Below are positions 33,729-46,562 of a DNA stretch of 64,000 nucleotides, in pieces. Under the pieces are notes generated by a model. It did no database searches. It was not told the origin of the DNA and worked only from the letters and a program-made list of their open reading frames with translations. The DNA comes from Oscheius onirici (lineage: Eukaryota > Nematoda > Chromadorea > Rhabditida > Rhabditidae). How positions within the stretch are numbered: the stretch's first letter is position 1; the number at the start of each line of letters is the position of its first letter. Where the stretch lies: the NCBI GenBank assembly GCA_932521025.1, contig OW051472.1, positions 3,534,001 through 3,598,000 on the forward strand, read 5' to 3'. A program made the translations under genes and the position numbers.

Positions 33729-35103
33729 ATGGACGGTTCCATGACGCCAGGAGGAGCGACCGCAGCAATTAAGAGCAACAGCATGATCTACATCTGTGGA
33801 GGTTAGTCGTTTTTCACTTTCGATACAATTTCTCCGCTACTTACACACGTTGGAAATAAAGTAAAGTATTCTCCCGTCTTCAAGCCTTTGGCTAGCGGGT
33901 GCATCTGAGGGGCTAGATAGCGAGGGGCTTTAAACGTTCCACAGTGCCCACCTGTTCCCAGGAACGCCTTTACTTCGTAGCAAGCTACTACCAATTTACC
34001 GACCTTCGGGAAGGGTAGAAGCCAGGCTTGTTGAAAACCTGCGCTGCGGTCTGGACTGGGCTGCGCTGCACTGCGGTCTGAGCTGCGCCGCGCCGCGGCC
34101 AGGTTGGACTTTGCGGCGGGCTAAAAAAATTCATTTCGCATTTTTTTCTGATTTTTTTTGTTTCCGAATACTTCCCCCGATTATATTTAGTTTTGTCATC
34201 AGAAAAATTGGAAGAAAATCGAAAACTGACAATGAAAATCGAAGAAAACTGCTATTTTTACCGAATTTCGTCATAAAAACGCATTTTCTTCTATTTTTGT
34301 AGTCAGTTTTCGATTTTCTTCTAATTTTTCTGATGACAAAACTAAATCTAATCGGGGGACGTATTTGGAAACAAATAAAAATGCGAAATGAATTTTTTTA
34401 ACCCGCCGCAAAGTCCAACCTGGCCGCAGCGCAGCTCAACAACCCAGAATCAACAAGCCTTGGTTGGGCTGAGGCGGGGATCGAACTTGTGACCCATCGT
34501 TTGACGCTGGCGCTTCCTGCCACTGCCCCAATCCACCTCACGTTGGAAATACGTAACTATTTAGTCAAATGAAAAACATATCTAAAGGGAAAACTCGCCG
34601 AAAAGGCTAGTAAAAAATGAGAGCCTTTTTTGCAATGACATGACCTTTTCGCAAAGTTGAATTGAATTCATGAAGCGTTTGCGAAACGACAGGTAATGTA
34701 TCTTTCTAAACATGGGCACCAGGCCCGTGCCAGCAATGCGCACTTTTAGGGGAACCATGAAAACTTGGCACCCAAGCTTGAACATAGGCTCAATATGCCA
34801 CTCTGAGCTTATGTTCAAAATGGGTGACAAGTTTTTTTTCGCTAAAGTAGTCTTCCCCCAAAAATGCGCCTTGCTGGCATGGTCTCGGTCGACACGGGCC
34901 CGGTGCCCATGCCTATATCTTTCCTTGAACAATAGCGCTATTTTCAGAGTGCCACAAAGAGAATGAGATCCGACCAAAAGATGCAATCCGCTGTCGTGAA
35001 TGTGGTTATCGAATCCTTTTCAAGAAAAGATGTCGTAAATGTGAGTCGCCTTATCGTTCTTCTATAAAATTATTCTTCAGTAATGGTTTACGATGCCCGT
35101 TAA
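33729..35103 (+). CDS. rpb-12: RNA polymerase subunit RPB12 / RPABC4
   Basis: Three exons (33729-33801, 34948-35040, 35081-35103) give 62 residues; human RPABC4 has 58. This small zinc-ribbon subunit is shared by RNA polymerases I, II and III. The sequence shows [14 protein letters not shown], then [14 protein letters not shown] and a terminal LMVYDAR, with both C-x2-C pairs present. Intron 1 is 1146 bp, far longer than the usual 40-60 bp here, because it holds a SINE, a MITE within that SINE and a second MITE. Intron 2 is a normal 40 bp. Confidence 0.95.
33859..34538 (-). mobile_element. tRNA-derived SINE (about 242 bp) split by a MITE, with 13-bp target duplication
   Basis: On the minus strand the head reads GGGGCAGTGGCAGGAAGCGC (box A-like), then CACAAGTTCGATCCCC (box B-like), then a unique body and an AT-rich end. 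The direct repeat CACGTTGGAAATA flanks it exactly (33846-33858 and 34539-34551), as expected for LINE-driven retroposition. The MITE at 34023-34460 interrupts it. A truncated relative is at 21990-22095. Confidence 0.85.
34023..34460. mobile_element. Foldback MITE, CAGGCTTGTTG family, copy 2 (inside a SINE)
   Basis: Left end CAGGCTTGTTGAAAACCTGC, then the mirrored arms seen in the 13208 copy, ending near CAACAAGCCT. Its right end overlaps identical bases of the host SINE, so the target duplication cannot be read cleanly. Confidence 0.8.
34707..34915. mobile_element. hAT-type MITE, 209 bp, intact target duplication (CATGGGCACC family)
   Basis: Ends TAAACATGGGCACC and GGTGCCCATGCCTA are inverted copies, flanked by TATCTTTC (34699-34706 and 34916-34923). 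The two arms pair for most of their length (GCGCACTTTTAGGGG with CCCCCAAAAATGCGC). It lies within RPB12 intron 1, 31 bp before the acceptor. Confidence 0.85.
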
Positions 35104-36416
35104 TCATCATCCAATGAACGAAGCACGTGTCGTCCATGTTAAGTTTCTACTTTATATTGTTTTGTTTACACGAAAAATGAATTCATGAAGCGAAATCGTT
35201 GCTGATATGATTGTAAAATGTTTAGTCGTTTGGTCTTCAAAAATCTGTTAAAAACTGAACCATCATCTGGACTGTAGCCGAATAATATGCAGAAGATAGT
35301 AATGTCATAAGAGGGAGAGCACAATAAGTTTGAAGATTCGATGAATAGCCAGAACCACTTGTGGCTTTTCAGAGGCCATGTATCTCATTTATCCAATCGT
35401 TTTCATTGGTTCATTTCAGACTGACCAGCAGCTTATCTTCCTCTAAACACATCGACCTCATTCGTCAATTTGTGTTTGTTCCCTCTCCGGACTCGGCTCT
35501 TTTCTGGGATTAAAATAAACAATTGGACGCGGGTCCCTCCCCGAAATGTGCAGCAATGCCCTTGCATCCTATTGATCGCGCTGTGGTCGGCCTCTGCGTT
35601 CTCCGCTCTCTCTCCCCGTTGTCTCGCTCTCTCCAGCCCCGACACATTGCCCCAATGCATACAGGGCACGCCTCACTTTATACTCCTTCATCTGACTAAC
35701 CGTCAACTTTTTCCCATCAAACATTAATAAGAATCCTAATGACTCACAAAAAGGTATCGATTGGTCAGCATTGTTTTGACCCTATTGGGCTTTTTTTACG
35801 AACAGTACCTCGGCACCAAAAAAGGTTTGATCGACATTTTATCTCTGCTTACTTCTTTAGCGGTTTTTCTTGATTAATTTCTGTATGTGTTAGCCGCCCT
35901 TGTATGTTCTTAGAAGACTCGTATTTACTTTGTTTACTAACTCTCCTTTCAGTTGGAAACATCTCCTTCTTGCCTCATCCCTGATAAGAAGACGTTGTTG
36001 AGAAGTCATTCCATTTGAATTCCTACTATCAGGGCTCAGGAATTTGCTCTTTTACGGGATTCCTCACTTTTTCCCCATATTTGGTTGTCAAAATAGAAAG
36101 TTTTTGAGAAAGACAACAGAGTAGAAAACGTTTCTGTTTGCTCTTTCATTCCGCCTCCGACGTGACTAACCAAAGATTCGACTTGGTCTAGGCTGTATTT
36201 TAAACTTGTTTACGTCTTCATTATGCCATATTTAGTTGAACCAATGGGCTCACTCTCATTTTCTTCTCTTTGTTCTCGCGTTTCTGTTTGTCAAGGGTCT
36301 GTTTTCCGAGATTTTCCCCTTCAGTTCCAAACTCTCTCAAATTTAAACTTTCGGCACAGAAAAAAAACTTATAAGCCCGGTTTAGATCTCCTTCCCTTAA
36401 TAATTTACCATCTCAA
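35104..36416. other. Intergenic: RPB12 3' flank and spectrin 5' flank
   Basis: 1.3 kb with no recognised gene. Pyrimidine-rich patches near 35.5-35.7 kb and 36.25-36.35 kb produce short open frames without domains. Probably carries the spectrin promoter and any non-coding first exon. Confidence 0.45.
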
Positions 36417-39400
36417 ATGTCTACCGAAGACCACGCACCGCCAGAGCCCGTAATGGAGGTTCCTCCTCCTCGAGAGATTCGAGTACTCGAATCTGCCGAC
36501 GATATTCAGGTTTGTTCATTTTGACTCTTCGCTGCGACGAGCAAGCGAGCTGAGCTCTTATCAGCAAATGTTGGCAGGAAAAGCCGTAAAAAGAGAAAAG
36601 TTGTCGACAATCAATCGCCGTTTTCGAATAATTGTTAGCAGGTCAATTAGGGCACAGACTCGAAGTAAAACCAGTCTCATAATCAGTAGCTCAAAAAGTG
36701 AGTAATACGTGTCCGATCGTATTTGGAATGCGACTGACTGGCCGGCTGACCGGCTGTAATAATCTGCGGGCGATCCGGACCGCTGACAATGGCTCTGATT
36801 TCAGCACAGACGTGAAGAGGTGCTGGGACATTATGGTCAGTTCAAAAGCTACGCCAAAGACAAGAGGGAGAGGCTTGAGGAGTCGCGACAGTACCAGTAT
36901 TTCAAGCGGTTTGTCCCATTCCAAATGATGCAAAATGACGAAATTTCAGAGATGCCGACGAGCTTGAGGTGAGTTCAGACTTCTGACTCTCAGTAATCCT
37001 GTGATCGAAAGAATTAATTAAAATCATTGAGTTTAGGTCTGGATTCTGGAGAAACTCCAAACGGCCCAAGAGGAGTCTTACAAGGATACTACCAACCTAC
37101 AGGCAAGTTATTTTATAAGATCCCAAACTCCAGAGTCTCGTTTTGTTGCAAGTGTTTTGTTGGCTTTGCTCTCAAATGCACCGATTGGAAATATTGACAC
37201 ACTGTCGCGCTTAGAGGAGGAAGCAGATGATTGATTCCTATTCAAAAACCAACTAGCCCCTTTCTCTTTGGCCCATCCTCTGGTAATGTGAACCGAGCGC
37301 AAGCTTCCTCCGACATCGATTCAACTAAAGTGCTTCCACACACTGCCTTTGTGTCCCCGCCAGCTGGGTCTCTTGGGATGACCAATTTGTCATTGTTTCA
37401 AAAACCCAATGGTCGCGCTCGCTCTCTCTAATTGGCGGATGAGTGGTATGAATTAGACAAGGGGATGGAACACCTTGACCCAGATGATAGTCATCACACA
37501 TGGTTAGCGGATGTCAGATATCCGAATATCGGGAAAGAGAACGGGAACTGTATTGTGTCTGATTGTCAGAAGAGACAAGAAGTTTCAGGCGAAGATCCAG
37601 AAACATGAGGCCTTCGAAGCCGAAGTCCAGGCCCATGCCAAGACCATCAACACTCTGGATAAAACTGGAAACGCCATGATCCAACACGGTCATTTCAACA
37701 GCCATCTGATCAAGCAACGTCTCGAGCAGTTGCACGAGCTCTGGGATCGTCTCATCTTCAAACTGAAAGACAAGGGAATCAAACTGCAACAGGCTCTGAA
37801 ATTGCTTCAATATCTTCGTCAATGCGACGAAATTCTCTACTGGATAAGAGATAAGGAGACGTTCGTCGCTGCAAATGACATGGGCATGGATCTCGAACAC
37901 GTGGAAGTGCTTCAGAGAAAGTTTGAGGACTTTCTCAAGGAGCTGGGGAACCATCAGTACAGGTATCTTGTTAGAGGGTTAGGGAAGTACAAAAGAGTTG
38001 TTCAGAATCAATGAGATCAATCAAGCTGCCGACAAGTTGGTCGAGGATGGACACACGGAGCACGACCAGATCTACAAAAAGAGAGACGACGTGAACGAGG
38101 CTTGGCATCGTCTGAACAGTCTGGCTGCTACCCGAAAGGAAGGACTCTTCGGTGCCCATCAAGTCCAGAGATTCAATCGCGATGCTGACGAAACTTTGGC
38201 CTGGATTGCTGAAAAGGTTGGAAATCGTTTTAAGAATGTTGAAAATAGCGAAAAACTGATTGTTCAGACTGCAGAATTGGCCGTAAGTTGAGGCTCCCAT
38301 CCATTATAGAAAACGTAACAAATAGGCGCATTGTTGTCTAAAGAGAAGAACCATAAATGTTATACGAAATGATTTTTCAGGACGCTGCTCTTTCGAGTGA
38401 CGACTATGGACGCGATCTGAACAACGTGCAGGCTCTGCAGAGAAAGCACGAGGGAACTGAACGTGATCTGGCGGCTCTGGAGGGAAAGATGCAACAGTTG
38501 GAGAAAGAAGCTACCCGTCTGAAGGAAACTCACCCTGACCGTGCTGATGCTATCGATGACAAGATGATGGAGACCCGAAGACAATGGGAAGCACTGAAGA
38601 GAAAAGCTCAAGCCAGAAAGGAGGGGCTCGATCGTAGCTACCAGCTCCATCGTTTCTTGGCCGACTACCGTGATCTGTGCAGCTGGATGAATGACATGAA
38701 GGCTGTCATCTCTGCCGATGAACTAGCCAAGGATGTGGCTGGAGCTGAGGCTCTTCTCGAAAGTCACCAAGAGCACAAGGGAGAGATTGATGCCCGTGAA
38801 GACAGCTTTAATCAGACAGCTGTGGCTGGACAGAATCTTCTCGACGTCGGAATTGCCGAGTCGGACGAGGTTCGTCAGAAACTGGAACATCTGGCCCAAG
38901 AGAAGGCTGCTCTTCTCGGACTCTGGGAGGAACGTCGTATTCTGTACGAGCAGTGCATGGATCTGCAGCTGTTCTATCGTGATACTGAACAGGCCGAGAC
39001 CTGGATGAACAAGCAAGAAGCCTTCTTGACCAATGAGGATCTCGGAGACTCGATGGATGCCGTCGAATCGCTCATCAAGAAGCATGAAGACTTTGAGAAG
39101 TCTCTTGCTGCCCAGGAGGAGAAGATCAGTGCTTTGGACGAGTTTGCCACGAAGTTGATCCAGGGACAGCATTATGCTGCTGACGATGTTGCCAAGAGAC
39201 GTCAAGCTCTTCTTGACCGTCGTCATCGTCTTCTGGACAGAGCTGCTGCCAGAGCCAAGGCTCTCCATGACAGCTACAAGCGTCACACCTTTGACCGCGA
39301 TTATGACGAGCTCGTCAGCTGGATCACCGAGAAGACCAAGACGGCTCGTGACGACAGCTATCTCGATCCCACCAACATTCGTGGAAAGCTCCAGAAACAC

Positions 39401-42400
39401 ACAAACTTCGAGCAGGAGCTCAAAGCCAACAAGAACAGACTGGACGACATCAATGCCACTGGAGAACAGATTGTTCACAGTGGTCACTTCGCTGCCGATC
39501 ACGTGAGTTTTCGTCTCTTTCTGTTAGCCAAGAGCAACAACATAGTTCTTCCTAAAAATTAAAAAATACTTGAACATATTCTAGCTTTTGTGTTTTTAAA
39601 TGAAAAGTTGTAATTTTCTTTTTCAGAAAAGAAAGTTCTAAAAGAGTTTCAAATTCTACTTCCTACAAACAAAATTTTCAGATTCGTGATCGTCTTCGTG
39701 AAGTTGAGGCTCTTTGGAATGAGCTAATTGATGCTACCAACAAGAAGGGAGCCAAGCTGCGCGAGGCTGGAGACGAACAGCAGTTCAACAGAAACATCGA
39801 GGATGTTGAACTGTGGCTGAGCGAACTGGAAGGACAAGTAAAATAACAAGCTTCTGTAAAAAAACATCTTTAGGTTGCATCCGAAGACTTTGGTAAGGAT
39901 CTGGTCTCTGTCCAGAATCTACAGAAGAAGATGGCTCTGCTGGAGAGTGACTACCTCGCCCACAATGACCGCATCGATTCGATCAAGAACCAGGCGAACA
40001 AGTTCCAAGATGACGAACATTTCAATGCTCCAGTCATTGTCCGCAAGCAGGAGGCTCTCAATGGTCGTTACACATCTCTTCGTGATCCTCTGGAAAAGAG
40101 AAAGAACAAGCTGGCCGAGTCACTTCAAGGCAATCAACTCTTCCGCGACATCGAAGACGAACTGGCTTGGATCCGCGAGAAGGAGCAGATTGCTGCCTCA
40201 ACGAACAGAGGACGGGATCTGATCGGAGTTCAGAATCTGATCAAGAAGCACCAGGCTCTGATGGGCGAAGTTGCCAACCACGAGGGACAGATCGAGTCTG
40301 TGACCCATTCCGCCGAGGACATGATCAAGGATGGACACTTCTTGGCTCCTGAGATTCGCGACAAGTTGGCTCAGCTTCGTGATAGCTGGCGTCTGCTCAA
40401 GACAAAGGCCGAGAAGCGACGTGGAGAGCTGGAAGACTCTCTTCAAGCTCACCAATACTTGGCCGATGCCAACGAAGCCGAGTCCTGGATGGCCGAGAAG
40501 GAGCCAGTAGTCGGATCCGTCGACTATGGAAAGGACGAAGACTCGGCTGAAGCTCTTCTCAAGAAGCATCGTGCTCTTCTCTCCGATCTGGAAGCTTTCA
40601 AGGGTACCATTGACGAGCTGAGAAAGCAGGCTGCTCAGTGCAAGTATCAGGAGCAGCCAGTCGGTCAACTTGGTCGTGACTGTGTCCTGGCTCTCTACGA
40701 CTACCAGGAAAAGTCTCCTCGAGAGGTTTCCATGAAGAAGGGCGACGTTCTGACTCTTCTCAACGCTTCTAATAAAGACTGGTGGAAGGTCGAAGTCAAT
40801 GACCGTCAAGGATTCGTTCCAGCTGCTTATGTAAAGAGAATAGAGCCTGGAGCAGCTCAAGCTGCCAGCCACCAACAGGTCAACTCGATTGGAGGCAAGC
40901 AGAACGATATCGAGGACAAGTACCAGAGACTGATGATGCTTGGAGAGACTAGAAAGAGGTAAAAGAAATATTTGACTATTAATATGAAAGATTCAGAAAA
41001 CTCGAGGAAGCCTGCAAGGGATATCAACTGCTGCGTGAGGCCAACGACTTGGCCGAATGGATCAAGAGCAGGGTAAGTCCTTTGAGATCTCCAAGTAGTG
41101 CATCAGTAGGAGAACGAGTTGTATCAAACCCCTATGATATTGTGTTCTATCACACAAATTCTCTGTTTATAGACTCTCATGGCTGAAGTGAGTAGAGACG
41201 GAACAAATCCTCAGTTTCCATCTGTCGTGCTTGTCCCTGTTTTGTTCCAAAGCTTTTTCTTTTGTATAAGAATGTTTGCATGTACCCGTAGTTGTGCCGA
41301 TTGACCTGTTCTTGTCAGAGAACTGTCCCAATCTTCTCTTTTAGGAAGCTGTTGCTGCTCAACAGGAGATCGGAACCGACTTGGAACAAGTCGAGGTCCT
41401 CCAGAAGAAGTTTGATGACTTCAAGGGAGATCTCAAGGCTAACGAGGTCCGTCTCCAGGAGATGAACCAGATTGGTAAGATTCATCTGTTTCTTCCATAC
41501 AAAACAAATTCTAGCTACTGCTTTGACCTCAGTTGGTCAGACCGAAACTGCCGTCCGTATCCGTCAGCAAATCGAGGATCTCAACGCTCGCTGGCGTGCT
41601 CTCGAAGAACAGACTGAGCAGCGTGAACATCAGCTCGGATCTGCTCATGAAGTTCAACGTTTCCATCGTGACGTCGACGAGACCCGCGACTGGATCCAGG
41701 AGAAGGATGATGCTCTTGACAGCGAAGATTTTGGACGTGATCTGCGTTCTGTCCAGGCTCTTCAGAGGAAACATGATGGAGTCGAGAGAGATCTGGCTGC
41801 TCTGGGAGACAAGATTAAGAGTCTCGACGAGAAGGCCAACAAACTCCGTCAAAGTCATCCCGAGGCCGCTGAGCAGATCTACGATCTGCAGAGAGAGCTG
41901 AACGACCAGTGGAACAGACTCACTGCCAAGGCTAACAACAGAAAGGAGAAACTACTCGAATCTTACGACTATCAGCGATTCCTTTCCGACTACCGCGATC
42001 TTCAGCAGTGGATCTCGGCCATGAACCAGCTGGTCAGCAGTCAGGAACTTGCCAATGATGTCACTGGAGCTGAAGCTCTTCTCGAACGTCATCAGGTAGT
42101 CTTATTCTGAAAGAATAAACAAAAACAAATTTTAGGAATACCGCACTGAAATTGACTCTCGTGCTGCTACTTTCGTTGCATTTGATCAATTCGGCACCCA
42201 ACTTCTCCACAGTCGGCATTATGCAAGCGACGACATTGCCAAGAGAATAGAAGACGTAAACTCGGCCCGCAAGGCACTCGAAGATGCTTGGGTTGCTAGA
42301 AGACAAGTTCTTGACCAGTGTCTGGAACTCCAGCTCTTCTATCGCGATTGTGAACAGGTAAGAGAACTTTCGAGACCAGATACATCCAAATTAGGCCGAT

Positions 42401-45400
42401 ACCTGGATGTCTGCTCGTGAGGCCTTTTTGGCTCAAGAAGACCCAACTGGAGACAATGTCGAGTCTTTGATCAAGAAGCACGAGGACTTTGACAAAGCCA
42501 TCAACAGCCAGCAGGAGAAGATTGCCGGCCTTCAGGCCTTTGCCAATCAGCTGATCAAGAGCAACCACTATGACAAGGATGCTGTCGGGAAGAAGAGAGA
42601 CTCCATTCTGGACAGATGGGAGAGACTGAAGAGTGCTCTCATCGAGAAGAGATCCAAGCTTGGAGAGAGCCAAACTCTGCAGCAATTCTCTCGTGACGCT
42701 GATGAGATTGAGGTAATTGGAAACAATGATCAATTGAAGAAAAACTATTTCAGAACTGGATCGCTGAAAAGTTCCAAATTGCTCAGGAGGAGAACTACCG
42801 TGACCCGACCAACATCCAGCAGAAGCACCAGAAGCAACAGGCTTTCGAGGCTGAACTCAATGCCAATGCTGACCGTATTGCTACGATCATCACTGCCGGT
42901 CAGAATCTGATCGACAGTGCAAAGTGTGCTGGTGGAGAACAGGCTGTCAGCTCCCGTCTGAAGACTCTCAACGATCAATGGGAACTTCTGGTCAAGACAA
43001 CTTCCGAGAAGAGCTATCGTCTGAAGGAGGCCAACAAGCAGAAGAGTTTCATGGCCGCTGTCAAGGATCTCGAGTTCTGGCTGGGAGAAGTTGAAATCCT
43101 TCTTCAGTCTGAAGATTTCGGAAAAGATTTGGCGTCAATCGAGAATCTTCTGAAGAAGCATCAGCTTCTGGAAGCTGATATTCTTGCCCATCAGGATCGT
43201 GTCAGCGACATGAACCGCCAGGCTGACGAACTTCTAGAGCGTGACCAATATGCCGGTCAGCAGATCTCCGACCGCAAGGATGCCATCAACCAACGGTACG
43301 AGAGAGTCAGGGATCTGACCAAGGACAGAAGAGACAAACTGAACAAGGCTCTCAACGTCCACCAATTTTTCCGTGACATTGATGACGAGGAGAGCTGGAT
43401 CAAGGAGAAGAAACTTCTCGTCTCCTCCGATGACTACGGACGCGATCTGCCCGGGGTTCAGAATCTCCGACGCAAGCATCGTCGTCTCGACACGGAACTG
43501 GCCACTCACGAGCCTCAAGTCAGTCTCGTCCGTACTCGTGGAGAGGAACTCCTCCAAACTGCCGTCGATGCCGGAATCAGTCAGGATGAGATCCAGCAGA
43601 GAATGCACGAGCTGGAGAGAAGCTGGGGACAGATTCGTGATCTGACCGGAACCCGTCATCAGAAGTTGAACGAGAGCGAAGACTTCCAGGACTTCCTCGG
43701 AAAGGTCGAGGAGGAAGAGGCCTGGATGAACGAGAAACAACAGATTCTTAGTGAGTTTTTGTTCCACAGATCCTCACACAATAACTTGTTCAGGCTCTGA
43801 CAACTTTGGAGACAACATGGCCGGAGTTCAGGGTCTTCTAAAGAAGCATGAGACGTTCGAGACTGATTTTCGTGCTCATCAACAGCGTGTGGCTGATCTG
43901 GTCCGTAGTGGACAGCAGGTATTATTCTCTTTTATGCTGTGACAAAGTCTGTTCAGCTGATCGACAGCGGAAACCACCATTCGGGTCACATCAAGTCTCG
44001 ATGTGACCAGCTCGTGAACCGTCTCAAGGACATCCAGGAGCTCGCTATCCGTCGTCTGGCTAGACTAAAGGACAGCAGTGCCTATCTCCAGTTCATGTGG
44101 AAGTGTGACGTCGTTGAGAGCTGGATTGGTTAGTGTTTCTTTCCATATTTTGACAAGAAGACTTTAGCTGAGAAGGAAGCCCAGGTGCGCTCGGATGACT
44201 TCGGTCGCGATCTGTCCTCGGTGCAGATCCTTCTGACCAAACAGGAGGCTTTCGACGCCGGTCTGAATGCCTTCGAACATGAGGGAATCCAGCGCATTAC
44301 TGAGCTAAAAGACCAACTTGTGACCAGCCAGCATGCTCAGTCTCCGGCCATCCAGAAGAGACATTCGAATGTGATTAGTCGTTGGCAACAACTGCTGGCC
44401 AATTCTGAAGGTCGTCGTCAAAAACTTCTCAGAATGCAGGAACAATACAAGCAGATCGAAGAACTGTACTTGGCCTTTGCTAAGAAGGCGTCAACCTTCA
44501 ACTCGTGGTTCGAGAATGCGGAAGAGGATCTGACTGACCCAGTCAGATGCAACTCTCTCGAAGAGATTCGAGCTCTTCGCGAGGCTCACGCCGAGTTCCA
44601 GCGATCTCTCGTCTCTGCCGAGGAAGACTTCAAACATCTCCAAGCTCTAGACAGACAGATCAAGTCTTTCCATGTCGGACCGAATCCCTACACCTGGTTC
44701 ACAATGGATGCTCTGGAAGACACTTGGAGAAATCTGCAGAAGATTATCAAGGAGAGAGAACTCGAGCTGCAGAAGGAACATGCCCGCCAGGAGGAGAACG
44801 ACAAGTTGAGACGAGACTTTGCCAAGCTGGCCAATGCCTTCCACCAATGGCTGACCCAGACCCGAACGGAAATGATGGAAGCAGGTGGATCCCTTGAAGA
44901 ACAACTCGAGTCCCTGAAACGGAAAGCGGCAGATATTCGACAGAACAAAGCACAGTTGAGACGAATTGAAGATCAGGGAGCCATGTTGGAAAGGAATCTC
45001 ATCCTCGACAACAGGTAAGAGATAGCTAAGAGTTTCGAGTAGGAGTCTATTCAGGTACACGGAACATTCGACTGTTGGTCTGGCCCAGGCTTGGGATCAA
45101 TTAGATCAACTCGCGATGAGAATGCAACACAACCTCGAACAGCAGATCCAGGCTCGCAACCAGTCAGGAGTAACAGAGGAAGCACTCAGAGAATTCTCCA
45201 TGATGTTCAAGCACTTTGACAAGGTTTGTCCTGTGTAGAGAAGAGTCATAAACAAATTTTAGGAGAAGACCGGCCGTCTTGATCACCAGCAGTTCAAGAG
45301 CTGTCTGCGTGCCCTCGGTTACGATCTGCCAATGGTCGACGAAGGCATGCCAGAGCCCGAATTCCAGAGAATCCTGGATATTGTCGATCCGAATAGAGAC

Positions 45401-45758
45401 GGCTATGTGACTCTCCAAGAGTACATGGCCTTCATGATCAGCAAGGAAACTGAGAACATCCAGTCGTCTGAGGAGATTGAGATGGCCTTCCGAGCACGTA
45501 AGTTTCCCAGAAAAAGAATAAACTTATTTCGACGTTCAGTATCCAAAGAATTCCGTCCCTACGTCACAGCTGAGGAGCTCTACGCTGTAAGAAACTACCG
45601 TATTCGATTCATAATAAGAATATTTTCAGAATCTTACAACGGAACAGGCAGAATACTGTATCAAGAAGATGAAGCCATACATCGAGTCCGTCTCTGGCAG
45701 ATCAATCCAAGGCGGTCTCGACTACGAGCAATTCGTCCACGCTCTCTTCCAGTCTTAA
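36417..45758 (+). CDS. spc-1: Alpha-spectrin, complete
   Basis: Actin-crosslinking membrane-skeleton protein that pairs with beta-spectrin. Starts [15 protein letters not shown]; the short N-terminal helix that pairs with beta-spectrin (VLESADDIQ...[20 protein letters not shown]) is followed by about 20 triple-helical repeats, recognisable by RDxDExxxWIxEK and SVQxLxxKH phrases. An SH3 domain is inserted at about 40670-40845 ([31 protein letters not shown]). The vertebrate calpain/calmodulin loop after the SH3 repeat is absent, as expected outside vertebrates. The C-terminal calmodulin-like part has EF-hands at about 45194-45430 (second loop [12 protein letters not shown]) and ends [11 protein letters not shown], stop 45756-45758. 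The N-terminal joins I followed are in phase. Intron 37103-37588 has a GC donor. AATAAA at about 46082. Confidence 0.96.
37103..37588 (+). other. Spectrin intron with a GC-AG splice pair
   Basis: Exon ...TACAAGGATACTACCAACCTACAG is followed by GCAAGTTATT. The next exon begins GCGAAGATCCAGAAACATGA after AAGTTTCAG. Joining there gives [17 protein letters not shown], in phase and matching the family. CAG|GCAAGT is the usual form of GC donors. Confidence 0.75.
41173..41187 (+). other. Candidate 15-nt spectrin microexon (TLMAE)
   Basis: TTTATAG|ACTCTCATGGCTGAA|GTGAGTAG sits between the exon ending WIKSR and the exon starting [10 protein letters not shown]. It is a multiple of three and in phase, so it could be an optional five-residue cassette just after the SH3 repeat. 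Without it the exons also join correctly. Confidence 0.55.
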
Positions 45759-46562
45759 ACTCGTACATCTTTCACTCTTTTCCCCGTTTCTTGTCCCTTT
45801 TTGGCTCATATTCGTATCGGCAACGAGTACTTGTTGAAGAGAGATTAGTCAATGGAGAAAAGAGTCTTCTCTGCCCATTCCACTCGAGTCTCTTTCGTGT
45901 ATGGGTCTGTGTCTCGGCCAACCCTTTCCATTGTCTACTAATCTTCACACAAATATTGCTTTACCCGCAAATTTAGTTCGACCAACCTTCAAAGGTAGCT
46001 TCTCTCGTGTCTTACTCTTATATTTATTCAATTCTCTTGGCTTCTGTTTAGGCAGCGTGAAATGTTTTGTATAGTCTATCTAATAAAGCTTCTCGGATAT
46101 AGTTTTTTGGGTGATCATTAGGGGGGGAAAGTGATGTTTCGAACGGTGGCTAAAGGACTGTACGTTGAATGAGGTCTCGCCACGAGGTGGCGGATACTGT
46201 AGTTTGACGCCGCAGTAGGCGGCCGTCAAGTCCTAAACCGTTCCGGCTTTACCTTTTTCGTATCAACGCTTCTTTTATTTTTTTTCTTCCCATTATTTCT
46301 CACAAAATGAAGCGTACTGCTGCCATAGCTCGAAACATAGTTTTTCTCGAAAGGAACGAGATGGATATCGGAGAGTGGAGAGAAAAAAGGCAGTTTGGTT
46401 CTTGCTGAAGAGAGCAAAAAAAAAGAAAACTGGAGAATGCGAAATGGGCGGGGAAACTTACAGTTCGCGAAGAATTCAATGCTTTGCAATCACTATTCTT
46501 CTCTTTGAAAAAATAGATTTTTTTAGTACTTGCAAGCTTCTTTTTATCACCATTTACTGCAG
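45759..46562. other. Spectrin 3' UTR and repeat-bearing intergenic stretch
   Basis: Contains the probable poly(A) signal AATAAA at 46082-46087 and the repeat module listed at 46120-46400. No gene recognised before NDC1. Confidence 0.5.
46120..46400 (+). repeat. Interspersed module, copy 3
   Basis: About 46300-46395 (AAAATGAAGCGTACTGCTGC through GGAGAGTGGAGAGAAAA) matches the modules at 9930-10050 and 13728-13850. 46160-46262 resembles 13861-14090. This copy is isolated between spectrin and NDC1 with no adjoining retrotransposon genes. Confidence 0.55.

Noticed and set aside
35433-35727. Overlapping 78- and 85-residue frames upstream of spectrin
   Set aside because: Pyrimidine-rich flank, opposite strands overlapping, no domain.
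38723-39502. 259-residue open frame on the minus strand inside alpha-spectrin (and several similar antisense frames at 37514, 40198, 43234, 44647)
   Set aside because: They are mirror images of the strongly conserved spectrin coding frame, with Leu/Ser-rich composition and no domains.
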